Below the pieces are notes generated by a model that searched no databases, was not told the DNA's origin, and saw only the letters and a program-made list of their open reading frames with translations. From NCBI GenBank assembly GCA_030248195.1, contig JASAND010026207.1, positions 1-64,000 of the forward strand: a DNA stretch of 64,000 nucleotides, in the 5' to 3' direction. Position numbers and translations under genes: made by a program. This document shows, one piece after another, positions 1 through 11,229 of this stretch. The DNA is from Trissonchulus latispiculum. Its lineage: Eukaryota > Nematoda > Enoplea > Enoplida > Ironidae. Positions within the stretch are counted from its first letter, which is position 1; each line of letters starts with the position of its first letter.

Positions 1-101
1 CGAAGGCCACCGAACCTGAAGACTGCACGGGGCATCCCGGAGCAGAGGTCAACCATGACGGCTCGGCCGAAAAGGGCATTCGTGAAGCTGTCCGACAGGT
101 T

Positions 102-440
102 ATGGAGGGCGAAGCGGTCTATTTTGCGAATTCCGCGGCTTCCATCTCATTGCGTCACTCGCCATATGTCCTTTTCCGGATTAATGATGTCACTGCCCTG
201 GGTGTAGTGGACACCGGCGCTTCTGTCTCATTGATCGCACAGGAGTCCTATGAGAGGGTCAAGCATCACGCATTGACACCCATGACAGCAGCGGAGATGC
301 CTGGCATTTCGGCAGCCGTAGAAAGCAATAAATGACGATCCTTGGCCAATGCAAGCTAACGTTGAGGTTTTGCCAGACGCAAGGTAAGACGGCGGAAAGT
401 AGTACGTACAGGTTCTATGTGGTTCCGGAGTTAACAACAG
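102..440 (+). pseudogene. retropepsin-like aspartic protease of the Gypsy element (frameshifted)
   Basis: In retroelements this domain cleaves the Gag-Pol polyprotein. The first frame (102-335) carries the active-site sequence GVVDTGASVSL, with the catalytic Asp at 210-212. That frame stops at 335; similarity-like sequence continues in another frame from about 332 to 440 and then in the original phase from 444, where GYDFL resembles the second hydrophobic retropepsin motif. At least two frameshifts therefore split the domain. The Asp and the Gly-Ala after it are intact, but the domain cannot be translated whole. Confidence 0.8.
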
Positions 441-443
441 GAA

Positions 444-1301
444 ATGCTAATAGGGTATGACTTCCTGTACGATATCGGCTACAGGGAAATGGTCAGAGTG
501 CTCCCTGGTCGAGAAAAGGATGTTCCGGTGAAGGCGGTGATGCCAGGGGGCTTAGCCTTACCGAAGAGCCAGTTCATGCTGTTTGAGACGGACCCGGAAG
601 CTATTGAAACACACGGAGTGTTTCCTCAGGCTGGTGTCCTCACTGTGACGCCAAAGGTCGCCTACATTCGTGTGTACAATGGAGGAGACCGAATTGTTGA
701 CTTTCCTAAAGGAATGGTGATGGGAGAGGCCTGTCCAGCAGTCCAGGTCCGTGAGGCGGAACGGCCAACATCCTACGTAATGGAGGCAGGGGTCGATTTG
801 CAGACCATCCATTACAATCTCAATAGATGGTTCGGGCATCCGGCCACCTATTCGCTATGGGCGGAACAGGTTGGTGAAAGTGTAAGCAAGTTACACAGGA
901 TGTTTCCTGGATTTTATCCGTTGGATTTGCCGTTGGAGCCATCTATGGAACAGGATGACACAGTCGTGGTTCGGCAACCCAATCGGCCAGTAACTTATGC
1001 GGTCCAGGAGCCCGAACATAGAACCGAGATCCATCAGTCAACTGATCCTGATGCGGATAGGGATCGGGAAATGCCTTCGCAAACGGAAACTGGTGGACAT
1101 TTCTACTCTGCTGAAGATCGGGAGCCACGTCCTGAACCTACAGAGCAAGAAAAACTGGAGGATATTGAGGCCAATGTAGATTTTGATAAGATGGATTGTT
1201 CGGACGACATCAAAGCGGAGTTCAAGAAGATGCTCTTGGAATACTACGACGTAGTGGCCCGGCCGGCGAATCCTGCCGGACCAAAATCGATCAACATCTG
1301 A
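444..1301 (+). pseudogene. protease-RT linker of the Gypsy element
   Basis: A 285-codon open stretch joins the end of the protease to the start of RT. It begins with the GYDFL motif, has an unrecognised middle with several Trp and Tyr residues, then a charged acidic section (about residues 190-250) and the segment just before RT. It stops at 1301 because the frame shifts; the RT continues in the frame open from 1196. I see no domain of its own and take it as connector sequence. It is long for a protease-RT connector and may include a lineage-specific insertion. Confidence 0.6.
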
Positions 1302-2100
1302 TTGATACATGCAAGGATGGTATGAATCGTATGAACCCGAAGCAGAAGGCTGAGTTCGAGAAGCACATCAACACGATGCTCAAGGAAGGGGTATGTGAAC
1401 CCTCGACAAGTCCGTGGTCTTTTCCCTGCATTCTTGTTGGTAAAAAGGATGGTTCGACCAGACTGGTAATTGATTACCGCAGGCTGAATAAGATCACCAA
1501 GAAGGACAATTACCCACTGCCAAAGATTGGTGAGATCATGGACCAGCTCAAGGGTAGTGCAATCTTCTCAACGATAGATTTAGCAGCTGGTTATTGGCAG
1601 GTCGAGGTATACCCTGAGCATCGGGAGAAGACAGCGTTCGTGTCTCATATGGGACTGTTCCACATGAACGTCATGCCTTTTGGGCTGTGCAACGCGCCAG
1701 CCACCTTCCAGAGGATCATGGAAAAGGTTTTGACCGGATTGCCTGTCTACATTGATGATGTCCTGATTCCATCACAATCCTTCAGTGAGCATCTGAAAAT
1801 GCTAAAGGTCGTTTTTTCAGAAGCTGCGTGATAATGGACTGCGGATCAAACTGAAGAAATGTGTCTTCATCCGTAAAAAAGTCCCTTTCTTAGGGCATTT
1901 GATCAGTCAGGATGGCTATGAAGTGGTTCCTGACAAGGTAGCTGCAGTGGCCAAGCTGCCTAATCCAACTGATTACCGTGGCGTTAAGGCGTTCCTCGGA
2001 ATGGCAGGGTACTATAGGAGGTTTGTGCCCAATTTTGCTAAGGTGGCATCACGGCTCATTCAACTGCTCAAAAAGGACGCCGTCTTCGAGTGGACCGAAG
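1265..2100 (+). pseudogene. reverse transcriptase domain of the Gypsy element
   Basis: RT copies element RNA into DNA. Seen in order: VIDYRRLNKITKKDNYPLP (fingers), FSTIDLAAGYWQV with the first catalytic Asp, PFGLCNAPATFQRIM, and YIDDV at 1748-1762 carrying the catalytic Asp pair. These are typical Ty3/Gypsy boxes and all catalytic residues are present. The frame stops at 1831 and resumes after a shift in the frame open from 1899, where FLGMAGYYRRF marks the thumb/connection region. The domain is recent enough to keep its motifs but is not translatable as one chain. Confidence 0.92.
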
Positions 2101-2640
2101 CTAGACAGCAGGCGTTCGACGCTTTGAAGAAGATTCTGACCGAAGCTCCGGTGTTGGCGTATCCAGACTTCGACAAGATTTTCATCCTGTCGGTGGATGC
2201 GAGCCATCACGGCTTGGGAGCGGTCCTCGAACAGCCTGTGTCGATTCCTCGTAGTCCGAAGAAACCGGGCGAGGCATGGACCGTGTAGACACGTCCAGTG
2301 GCGTATGCCAGTCGTACACTGACGGTGTATGAGAGGAATTATTCGGCCACAGATCTCGAAGGAGCAGGAGTGGTTTCGGCATGTCAGAAATTTTGCTACT
2401 ATCTGACGACACGAGCCTTCATCATCAGAACGGATCATATGGCAGTTAAGGACCCCCTTAACAACAGATCAGTGCTGGGAGCCGGAAGACAGGCAAAATT
2501 TGCCTTGCGCCTGCAGGAGTTCGCTTTCATAGTGGATTATCGACCAGGCCATAACAATGTTGTTCCGGACGCTTTGTCACGTCTTCCCGGCTATGACCGT
2601 CTTACGGAAATGGAAATGGATGGGACAGAAGTCATGTACA
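2100..2640 (+). pseudogene. RNase H domain of the Gypsy element (in-frame stop)
   Basis: RNase H removes the RNA strand of the RNA-DNA hybrid. ILSVDASHHGLGAVL carries the first catalytic Asp; after an in-frame TAG at 2286-2288 the same frame continues with PVAYASRTL, then the ERNY..DLE box with its Glu, and RTDHMAVK with its Asp. It ends near DYRPGHNNVVPDALSR, the usual end of Gypsy RNase H. The single TAG, without a frameshift, suggests a point mutation in a former coding frame. Confidence 0.88.
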
Positions 2641-2659
2641 GAAGTCAGAAGTCAAATCT

Positions 2660-4000
2660 GTGCCATTGGTGATGATGTGCACACCTCCGCCGAGTGGAAA
2701 CGCGCGCTGCGCAATGATCCGGAATTCAAGCCCATGGTGGACTTGATTGAACGGAAATTATTGCCGGATGATGACCAAGAAGCTGCTCTGTTGCAGAAGC
2801 TCCGGCCGTACTTCTTCCTACAGGATGGTCTCCTGTTTGTTTGGCACGTGGATGAGAGAGGTCGAAGAAGAGGTGACGCCTTCAAATCGATCGCCGTGCC
2901 TTACGATTACCGAGAAGTAATCATGGAAGAGGTGCACACTAGCTTTATGGTTGGCGGACATCGCAGCCATACGGCATGTTATACGAGCCTCGTGTCAAGG
3001 TATTATTGGCCGACCATGGCACAGGACCTCGCTGATTACATCAGAATTTGCAAGGTATGTGCCAAGTTCAATAAAGGCGCAGCAAGGTCTCAAGCTGGTT
3101 TGCAGAATGGATTCCGTGCCAACAGACCTCTGGATTTGGTCAGTCTAGATGTGATGCATTGCACGAAGAACCGGACAATGCGAGGCAACATCTGTATTTT
3201 GGTCGTCATCGACCATTTTATGGTATGCAGAAGCATTTCCGATGCCCGACGAGAAGGCAGAAACGACGGCCTACTACTGCTTCAATGGATTCGTAGATCG
3301 TTGGAGAGTTCCTGTACATTTGCTGTCGGACCGTCGACCAAATTTCATGTCAAAGCTGTTCAGCAAACTGTCCGAGCTTAGTGGCTCTAAACTTCAGCGG
3401 ACAACGGCTTACCATCCGCAAGCTAATGGAGTGGTGGAGAGGATGCATATGACTCTCCGGACCATTTTCATGAAGTATTCGAATATATACCAGACGGATT
3501 GGGATGACTATGTGAACTGGGCGCTTTGCGCATATAGAAATTCGGCTCATAGTTCAGTGGGTGACACGCTTCATTTCCTGATGACCGGACATGACCTCCG
3601 GTTGCCGTTGATGGTAGAAATGATGAGGTGGTGGAGAATTATGATTCTTACTCACAATAACATCTGTTCTGGTTGGAGCGAGCTTGTGAGGCTGCTCGTG
3701 AGTCGTTGGAAGCGGCATCGCTGAAGAATAGAAGAAATTTCGACAAGAAGGTCAAGGAAGTCCACCACAAACGAGGAACGCTGGTGATGCGCAAAGTTAC
3801 AGGAGTAACTCCTTATAGGTATGTGTGCCAAGCTGAGACAAAAATGGGAAGGTCCTTACCGGATAATGGAGAAGATGTCGGGAGTCAATTTCCGGATCCA
3901 GAAAGTTGGAACACAGGACAAGCCGGATGTGGTTCACATCGAGAAGATCAAACCATACCATGAACGGCCAGCCAAGGTTCCAACTCAGCAGTTACATTAA
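2660..4000 (+). pseudogene. integrase of the Gypsy element
   Basis: Integrase joins the cDNA ends to host DNA. The N-terminal zinc module shows the His pair (HTSFMVGGH) and the CKVC Cys pair near 2935-3065. The catalytic core shows Asp at 3148-3150 (SLDVMH), Asp at 3329-3331 (LLSDRRPNF) and Glu at 3437-3439 (NGVVERM), giving a complete D,D,E set. The C-terminal end has a GPY-type motif (KWEGPYR) near 3843-3870 and ends at TAA 3998-4000. Frames change near 3240 and 3640 and again before the GPY motif, so the gene is broken although every landmark can be read. Confidence 0.92.
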
Positions 4001-4021
4001 GTCTTGGTCAGGTCCAAGAAG

Positions 4022-5102
4022 TGTAAAGATATGACTGAGCTATCTCGAATTAAATGGAAGAATTGTAGTTCTAGAGTGTGTGTATGTCCGACTTAGCTCA
4101 TCCGAATACCTAGGCAACCACTGCAAAACAGGCAAAATATAGTTTAATACCGCGATTTTATTTCAACATTAAAAACATTCAAAAATCAATTTTTAGCATC
4201 AATTTTTACAAGAGACAATTATGCACAGGCACCAGCAAGTTTTACAATTGAACAAACTCGTCACTGAAGCAAAAGACAAACCTTTCATAAACTCCCCCAA
4301 AGGAGTGGGAAATCATCCATAAACCCAAGAGGCAAGAAATTAGTAATGCCACCGGAAAGTCTCCCCACTTAAAACGCGCAACTCCCGACTTGCCCAACTA
4401 TAAGACTGAGATGAAAATTTGTCTGCACGCCTTTTATACTGTTCATGTAGCTAGCCAAGCCAAGGACTGTACACAAAACCTTACATTGACTGGTTGCATA
4501 GAGTTTCTCTTATTTCAATAGAAATTGGCTGAAATAGTAGAAATATCTTCACAGAAGGTTAGGGCATCATACCTTCAGGTTGGTGCAAATGCAATGCAAA
4601 TCAAAATGCTTGTGGTTAAAACCAGTATGGGAAATTTGGACGGTAACCCGGTGATTTTAGTAAGGATCGTATGTTGGTTATATACGTATGTTTGTTGTAA
4701 GTTTAGCTACCTTATAACACTCATAAAGGATAACGTATGTGTGTGCACTGGCCCTCTTGGGCGCCCACTCTGTAGGTCGGTCAGGCCAGCGTACCACTAA
4801 CTTTACTGGGGGGATAAAATTTTTGTTTTGTGTTTTTGGGTCAAGTTTTCTTTTTGTGGGGGTTAATTTTCTTAATTGTTGGGAGGGTTTTGATCCATTA
4901 CTTCTTTCAACAATTCTCTAAGAGTCTTTCTATTTTAATTCCAATTAATCCCCGAATTTTTAAACTTTTCCTAAGAATCTAGTTACTTTAATCTTTATCT
5001 CGATACAAAATTTTCCCTTTTCCTTGGGCGGGTGGTCCCTTACCGCAAACTTTTGGGTTATTTGTTGCATGTTGAGCCTGCATCTGTTTGCTTATTGTTT
5101 CA
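4022..5102 (+). repeat. possible long terminal repeat after pol
   Basis: About 1.1 kb between the pol stop and the gag-like frame contains no gene. A purine stretch (GGTCCAAGAAG) is followed by TGTAAAG at 4022, and TTGTTTCA ends at 5102, giving TG...CA ends with imperfect inverted termini. The next bases (GCTGGTTGTAG) would hold a primer-binding site but match no tRNA 3' end that I can recall. A single copy is visible, so identity as an LTR rests only on position and ends. If correct, one LTR sits between a pol and a gag, as in a tandem or recombined insertion. Confidence 0.3.
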
Positions 5103-5210
5103 GCTGGTTGTAGTGTAGTATCATCTGGATCAAATTATTTCTGTACTTTGAGCGCACAATTGGAGATAGTCACCATGCACTAGCAGTTCAGGAAGCAAAA
5201 TCAGCAAAAG

Positions 5211-6573
5211 ATGGCACGGGACCCCATGCTTGGTTAGGGCTCGGCCCAAGATCCGGCGCCTGACACCGATGACTTGGAACAGTTTCCGCCTGCGCGGTGG
5301 TCGGTGGTCGAGGGCCTGGGCTCCGATCACCCCATGGGACGGCAACCAGTGGTTCCCAGTTGCGTGTCCGAAACTTACGAGGTGTCGGATTCTTCGGTGT
5401 CTCCCTTATCGGATCTGTTTGGACAATTGGACCCTAATATTGACACGGACTTGTACATTGACGTGGTCGCCTCGGACAGCAATCGGATGGGTCCTGAACC
5501 TGCCAGCGTGGCATCACGTCTGGGAGGCCAACGTGATGCTCCTACTCCATCCCCTGTGGGTTCATCAAATGCCGGCCAGATGGATCCCCAGTCTTTGCCT
5601 GAGGTCCCCGTCGAGCCAGCTCATGAGATCGTCTCTGCTGGTCAAGACGCGGTGGCTGCAGCGCAGGGCTGCCCGGCTACAATGACAGGCCACCGTACAG
5701 ACCACGGACGCCATGTCCCTAGCCCAGCTGGCAAGCCCGAACATCAAAATAATCCTGTCAATCCGTCTAGTCAAGGGACCAAACGCCCAGCAGTTGCTGC
5801 CAGTGGCGATACCACTGAAGATTCAGACTCTCGGAGCTCGGTTCCAAATGGGAAAAAGCAATGAGCAACATCACGAAGGAACAGTCCAACATCTACTTGC
5901 TCCATAAGTGCGTCTGGAGTAAGTCAAGACACTACCCCAGTGGTTCCTGGGAAGGAAACCACATTGTCACTTAAGGACATTGAGAAGCAGATGGCTTTGC
6001 TGGAAAGCCAACGCCAAGTCGTCCTGCAGAAGATGCACAGTCAGTCCTTGGCATCTTTGGACACTGCTTCGTCAGTTGCTGAGTCATCTCAGTCAACTTC
6101 CACAAAATCGAAGAAACGGAACCGTGGTAGTTCCAAGAAGAATCAGCGTGGGACTCAGTCAGCCCAGTCTGCTACCGAAACTGACGAGCCTCCCGAAAAA
6201 CCATCACGACGGGGAACTCGTTCTGCTGCGAAAACCCAGAAGGTGGGGCCGGCATCGGCTACCCCTACAGTGGTGGATCTGGAATCTGGTACGCCAGCAA
6301 CAGGCACGCCAGCCACCCAGCAGAACGTCCCCATGGGCGAAGTCGCTGATGCACAGCTGAAAGCTGGACAGCTCATGGTGGTCGAAGAGATCAACGAGGA
6401 ACGGGAAGTTCTGTCAGCGGACGTAGCGGAATCGCTAGGCGTCCCACCTCGACGGGCAGCAGGAATGGATGAGGTGGTTCAGAGTGTCCCGATGGTTGCA
6501 GACGGCCACGAACATTCCCTGCCCCTCGACCGAGATCCGGTCATCATGACTCCACCGGAGAAGATCACCGCTC

Positions 6574-6578
<5 letters not shown>
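5211..6578 (+). pseudogene. gag-like reading frame with two in-frame stops
   Basis: One reading frame runs from ATG 5211 to 6578, interrupted only by TAG at 5235-5237 and TGA at 5862-5864. The three segments are in the same phase, so these are point stops in a former frame of about 455 codons. The first two thirds are Pro/Ser/Asp-rich and disordered. Around 5970-6060 there is a predicted short coiled coil (EKQMALLESQRQVVLQKM), followed by a Ser/Thr/Lys-rich basic stretch (TKSKKRNRGSSKKNQRG). I see no CCHC zinc knuckle. Position after a possible LTR and composition like the Gypsy pol suggest a Gag or other element protein; this is inference. Confidence 0.45.

Positions 6579-6620
<42 letters not shown>
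6576..6620. repeat. (TAG)15 microsatellite in frame with the gag-like ORF
   Basis: Fifteen uninterrupted TAG units; the first is the stop codon of the gag-like frame, so the frame ends in fifteen consecutive stops. The repeat also marks the junction with the 6621-7430 repeat family. Confidence 0.95.
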
Positions 6621-6621
<1 letters not shown>

Positions 6622-7430
6622 TGGAACCGAACTGTGAGCGCCTGTCCAGAGTTAACCTTTGAAGTTAGTCTATATAAAGTATATATTTTTAGAAACCTCA
6701 GGAGGAGGAGAGCCCGGTAAAATCATCATATCTGGTCTATATCCGGTTACCGAATACCAAATCGATAAAACACTTCAGATTCGGAAACAGAATGCTAATC
6801 AATTCATACTCTAGTATATTGGTCCTTGGTCCAAGACATTTCCGAAAATCTGGTCACATCCGGTCCATGGCCAGTAACCGGATGTCTAGGTCACAAAAAC
6901 AGTACAGTAAGTAATTTTTGAAAGAAGCGTTTTAAAAATGGTTCAAAAATAATTTAATATAATATTAATATACAACGCGTATAGGACCAAATCTCATATC
7001 CTGTTTAACAATTCGACAAAACAAAATCAGCCCACTTTGAAAACGCTATTATTCAAAAACTACAGCAGATATGAAGTAAATTGAGAGGCTTGTTAGGGAT
7101 AGGTTAGGGAGAGGGACCAAATATCATTTTAATGAAATAATTTGACTTCCGGACCAACCGGATACCGAGATGAAATCTCAAATTTCAAAGCTCAGTGCCG
7201 GAAAACGACCGGATATTCGATTACTTTGTCACCGGTAAAATGAAAGTATCCTCCCAAATATTCATTGTGCCAAAAACGAACGTTTTTATCAGCGATTCCA
7301 AACACCAGTCCGGAAAAACCGATTTTCCCGTTTTTTTCGAACCGGATACGACAATTGATCACGCAATTTTGGTCCAAATCGGACTATATGGATCAATATC
7401 CACCCGCTGAATCCAAACATTCAATCAGCG
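6621..7430 (+). repeat. dispersed repeat family R1, copy 1
   Basis: This block has a diverged second copy at 10468-11200 in the same orientation. Shared landmarks are TTGGAACC at the start, GTGAGCGCCTGTC, the TATATAAAGTATATAT tract, GGTTACCGGATACC-type palindromes, GCCAGTAACCGGATGTCTAG and TTCCGGACCAACCGGATAC. Small frames inside it are not shared between copies, so I treat it as non-coding. Copy 1 directly follows (TAG)15, whereas copy 2 has no gag-like frame before it; the block may be the 3' part of the element carrying that frame. Confidence 0.8.
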
Positions 7431-9342
7431 ACACTGTAAGGCCTACCCATCTTGCTGCACAGTGAAACACATATACTTAGAGTGTTAAACAACCCTGAAT
7501 TTCTAGAAATGTTTCTTAGACTTACCGTGCTTTATGGACAGCAGCAGAAGGCAGAAAATCAGAATTTTTGATGAATGTGACCATTTTTCATACTTCGGAT
7601 AAAAATTAGCTATATGTCCAAATGTTTTAAAATGCATTTTTTAATAATCTATAAAAATTAATTCATTCTGAAATTAAAAAACGACAAAATAACAAAATTA
7701 ACAAAATAAGTCAACAACTCTCAGAAATTACCAGGCAAAGCTTTCCTCCATCTGCCGTTCGGAAAATTGTACTGCCAGAAAGCGGAATTAGACAACACCA
7801 GTTTGCCAAAAGAGGTGATAGAACGCCGCTTACTCTGATTTCCTGGTTCACTGAAAAAAAGCAATTTCTGTCCCTTAGAACGACGCTTACTCTGATTCCT
7901 GAAAAAAAGCAATTTGTGTACCTAATCAGCAAAGTAATGAGCCTGCAGTTAAAATAGTTAGCGTTTTATTTATCAATACCAAACGACATAAGTTTTCAAG
8001 GAAATAAAATTTGCAGCCGAAATAATTGCATTAAACTAAATCAATAGTATTTCAATTTGAAGAATGAGACATTATCAAATTGTGAGATTATCGTATCCGC
8101 ACAGATCCGTGGAGATTTATGGCTGTTTTGGCTCTGTCTGTCCTAATTCAATATTATTTCAAGGAGTCAATAAAAGCTTTAAAGCTTGCTGCAAGACACT
8201 TTACACTTTACGTTTCAAGGAGTCACTTTACAGAAAGAACGGAAGCTATGATGTAAGCTGTCTGAGTATTAGTAATCAGAGTTGAAACAAAGGGAAGCCA
8301 AAGTTGCAAGAAAAACAATGAAGTAAAGAATGCGATATTCTAAAACAATACTAAACTTAAACTGCTCTTATCTCAATCATATATATTGCTTATTTGCCTA
8401 TTTGGTATTATGATCCGATTGAAAAACTAACTTCTACGAACTCTAGAAATTTTGAAATATCTAGAATGCTGGGAAAATGATTTCGGTTAAAAGATAACTG
8501 GCAATACGGGATGTACCACTTAACATGGTACAGAACAAGCTGTCCCCAATGGTGTGCACCGCTTAAAACAGTACAAAACTTCATGCACTTCCTAAAGATG
8601 AGTTAAGCTACACACTCCGAAAGTTTCTGTGTAAGTAGATTCGTTTCCGCAATAGATAGATCAATTCTAACAATTATCGCAGTCTGCTCGACAGATGTAA
8701 CGGAGAAGCCCGGGAGTAAAGCCACAGCACTACTTCCACTGGTTAGAGCTAGCGCAACGTAACTGAAGCCCTGACTGCTAAGGAGATTTCTGTCCAGGCG
8801 GCTCTATAGATTTCGTAACCCGAGCCTCGTGAGGGATCAGGGATAAGAACTTAGGGAGACGCCGCACCGTCTGGAGCCTGCTAGAACCAGGATTTGGCCC
8901 GATAAACTCGCCCAAAACTGCTCGAGGCTGATAACCCCAGAGAATCTATCTAAAAGATAGAAGTAACTTAATTCCTAGTTTATAGTAAGTAAGGCTAATT
9001 AGACAACTGACGATGTAATAAAAATACGGCTAATAAAGTACAAAAACTAAATGAGCATTAATAATACCACAAAAACTTACTGACTACCAATAAGATAAAG
9101 TCGGGGAATGGGGAGACAAACTTGGAGTTGGCGAAAAGGGAGGGAAAAGGCAGATTGAAAATCGAGCACAAAGTTGTGTGACTATGACTATTGTGACAGA
9201 GTGTGTGACAGAGTGTGTGACTATTACTATTACAATATTACTTATACTATTACGTATAAGGTAGTGTGAAATACCCACTGTTGATATTTGCGCTCAATCT
9301 TCTGGAAGTCAGAAGTAAAACAAAATGTTATCTTTACAGTTA
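7431..9342. other. no gene seen; AT-rich DNA with a GC-richer patch
   Basis: No reading frame here has codon structure, splice signals or domain similarity I can defend. A GC-richer patch at about 8690-8950 (CTGCTCGAGGCTGATAACC near its end) stands out from the AT-rich flanks and could be an old retroelement fragment, but I recognise no family. A short GTGACAGAGTGTGTGACAGA direct repeat lies near 9190-9220. Confidence 0.6.
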
Positions 9343-10320
9343 TTAAGGTGGTGATTCCCTTTGGTCACATAAAGTTTGCACCATGATTACTCATTACTTG
9401 GAGTTAAGAAGCCGTTTTTATGTCAAAATGCAGCTTGGCGTTTTCTCTTATCAATGCATACCATTAAACCAATGTTGCTTTTCTAAAATATTTTTAACAC
9501 ATTTTAGAAAAAAGTATAATTTTCCAGATTTTTTGCAGATTCAAGTAAATTTTTTCGGGAGACTTCGATTATATCATTCAATACCCCCATCAAATAGCTG
9601 GGGTCGAGTTTTTTATTTATTGTGAAATCGCTCTTCGTTATTGAGAAAAAAGCGGAAATGTGTGCGTAACCTGTATTTTGCCTACTTTTCCCAAATTTGT
9701 CAAGCGATTACTTTAGCTAGAAAGCAGTAATCGGGGCAACTAAAAAACGTCCCTGGGTATATTTGTGCAGAACTCATTTGTTAAGTAGCAGCCCTCCAGC
9801 TTGCATGATGAATGCTCCACAATCTTTGGAAAAAATTGGTCGTGTTTTACACTTCATGATACATGATTCAAACTACATTTTTCATGATAGTAGCCTACGG
9901 GATAGCTGTTGGAAGACGATCATCCATCGGATAATTTGCCCCTGTGAGACCTTCAGATCAACGCCCTTAGTTTGGTTTTCCGGCTTGTGCAGTTCAAGAA
10001 ATGATGGATTATTTGATTTCTGCAAAAATGACAAGTTTTCGACGCCAAAACAAGCACATCGGTTATATCGCATGCTAGATAAAAGCTAGAAAGTTGCTTT
10101 AAAAAGCAAAAATGTGAAGCTCAACAAGATCTTTCAAATGAATATAGTCATAACTGTATAGCTTCAGCCAAACTTTCAGAAATTGGCAAAAACCGCCCCG
10201 ATCGGAAATGGCCCTGAACCGGGATTGCGCGGAGGGTGTTAAAATGCTAAAAGAGCGTATTTCTAAAAGTTTCGCCAAATTCCATCCTGATTTCCTGAAA
10301 AATCAGGATTCTGGTTGGGT
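9343..10320 (+). mobile_element. TTAA-target element, family A copy 1 (right end lost)
   Basis: Starts TTAAGGTGGTGATTCCC at 9343. From about 9560 it matches, with divergence, the element at about 30735-31531, including ATCAAATAGCTGGGG, TCAAGCGATTACTT and AAATCGCTCTTCG. The 31.5 kb copy ends in the inverted form GGAATCACCTTAA, so the terminal inverted repeat is about GGTGGTGATTCC next to TTAA. Here the right end is replaced by the poly(G)/poly(C) tract at 10334. No transposase frame is visible, so it is non-autonomous. Confidence 0.7.
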
Positions 10321-10333
10321 GAGGGGCCCCTCT

Positions 10334-10395
10334 GGGGGGGGGGTGAGCTCAGGTCGGGGGGGGGGGGGGTAAAACCCCCCACCCCCCCCCCCCCC
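10334..10395. repeat. poly(G)/poly(C) inverted tracts
   Basis: A run of 10 G, a GAGCTC spacer, 14 G, TAAAA, then C6-A-C14. The long G and C runs are complementary across five bases and can form a hairpin, and the G runs are candidate quadruplex DNA. The tract sits at the junction of the TTAA element and repeat R1, so it may be a break or assembly weak point. Confidence 0.9.
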
Positions 10396-10467
10396 AAGCA
10401 CACGTATGTTTCGCACCCGAAAATACCCTACAAATACCAGACAATCTAAAGTCTGACCAATAATCTT

Positions 10468-11200
10468 GGAACCAAAATGTGAGCGCCTGTCGTGAGTAAA
10501 CACTTGAAGGTAGCTTATATAAAGTATATATTTTTAAGATCCTCAGAAGAAGGAGATTCCGCTGAAACCAGAATATTGGGCCTGTATCCGGTTACCGGAT
10601 ACCAAATCGATAAAAAAACATTTTAGATTCCTAAGAAAAATGCTAGTAAATTCATTCTAGTATATTGACTCTCGGCCCAAATCATTTCCCAAAATTGGAT
10701 CACATTCGGTTCATTGCCGGTAACCGGATGTCTAGTTTACAAACACCGGGTTGAAAGATGATTCAGAAATAAGTTATCTACGATGCAACAAAGATAAGCG
10801 CATGGGATCAAATCTCATATCCGGTTTAACAAGTAGACAAAGCAAAGAAAAATCAACAATTTTAAAAATAATACGGTCCAAACATGACAGAGGACATGGA
10901 GAAAATTTATGTTTAGGCTTGTTAGTTATAGACCAAATATTATATAAATGAAATGAAACAATTTAGCTTCCGGACCAACCGGATACTGGGATAATAGCCC
11001 ATGAAATCTCCAACTTCAGCTTGAAACCAGAAATAGAAAGGACATTCAATTGTTTTGACACCAGTGAAATGAAGGAAGCCTTAAGCATTCATTGTGCCAA
11101 AAACTAACATTTTTGTCCGCGATTCCGAGCATCAGACCGGAAAAACAAATTTTCCAGTTTTCTTCGAAACGGATACGACCGTAGATCACAGGTCCAAAAA
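10468..11200 (+). repeat. dispersed repeat family R1, copy 2
   Basis: Diverged copy of 6621-7430, beginning TTGGAACC and keeping the TATATAAAGTATATAT tract, the GGTTACCGGATACC palindrome and GGTAACCGGATGTCTAG. It lacks the upstream gag-like frame and TAG array, which places the family boundary at TTGGAACC. Confidence 0.8.
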
Positions 11201-11229
11201 AGACGAATGTTTGTTCTTATATTTCCGAG

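Larger units (their letters stand above)
1..4000 (+). mobile_element. pol: Ty3/Gypsy-like LTR retrotransposon, pol region (5' part outside window, decayed)
   Basis: The block runs protease, reverse transcriptase, RNase H, integrase, which is the Ty3/Gypsy (Metaviridae) order because integrase is last. Diagnostic motifs are seen for every domain (separate entries). The reading frame is broken by frameshifts near 331, 440, 1265-1300, 1825, 2650, 3240 and 3640, and by an in-frame TAG at 2286-2288, so no polyprotein can be made. Base composition is richer in GC than the flanking AT-rich DNA, as expected for an inserted element. The last pol frame ends with TAA at 3998-4000. No envelope-like frame follows. 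The 5' LTR and gag lie outside the window. Confidence 0.95.

Noticed and set aside
8690..8950. rRNA or structured RNA fragment in a GC-richer patch
   Set aside because: I could not match any conserved rRNA segment or consistent stem set.
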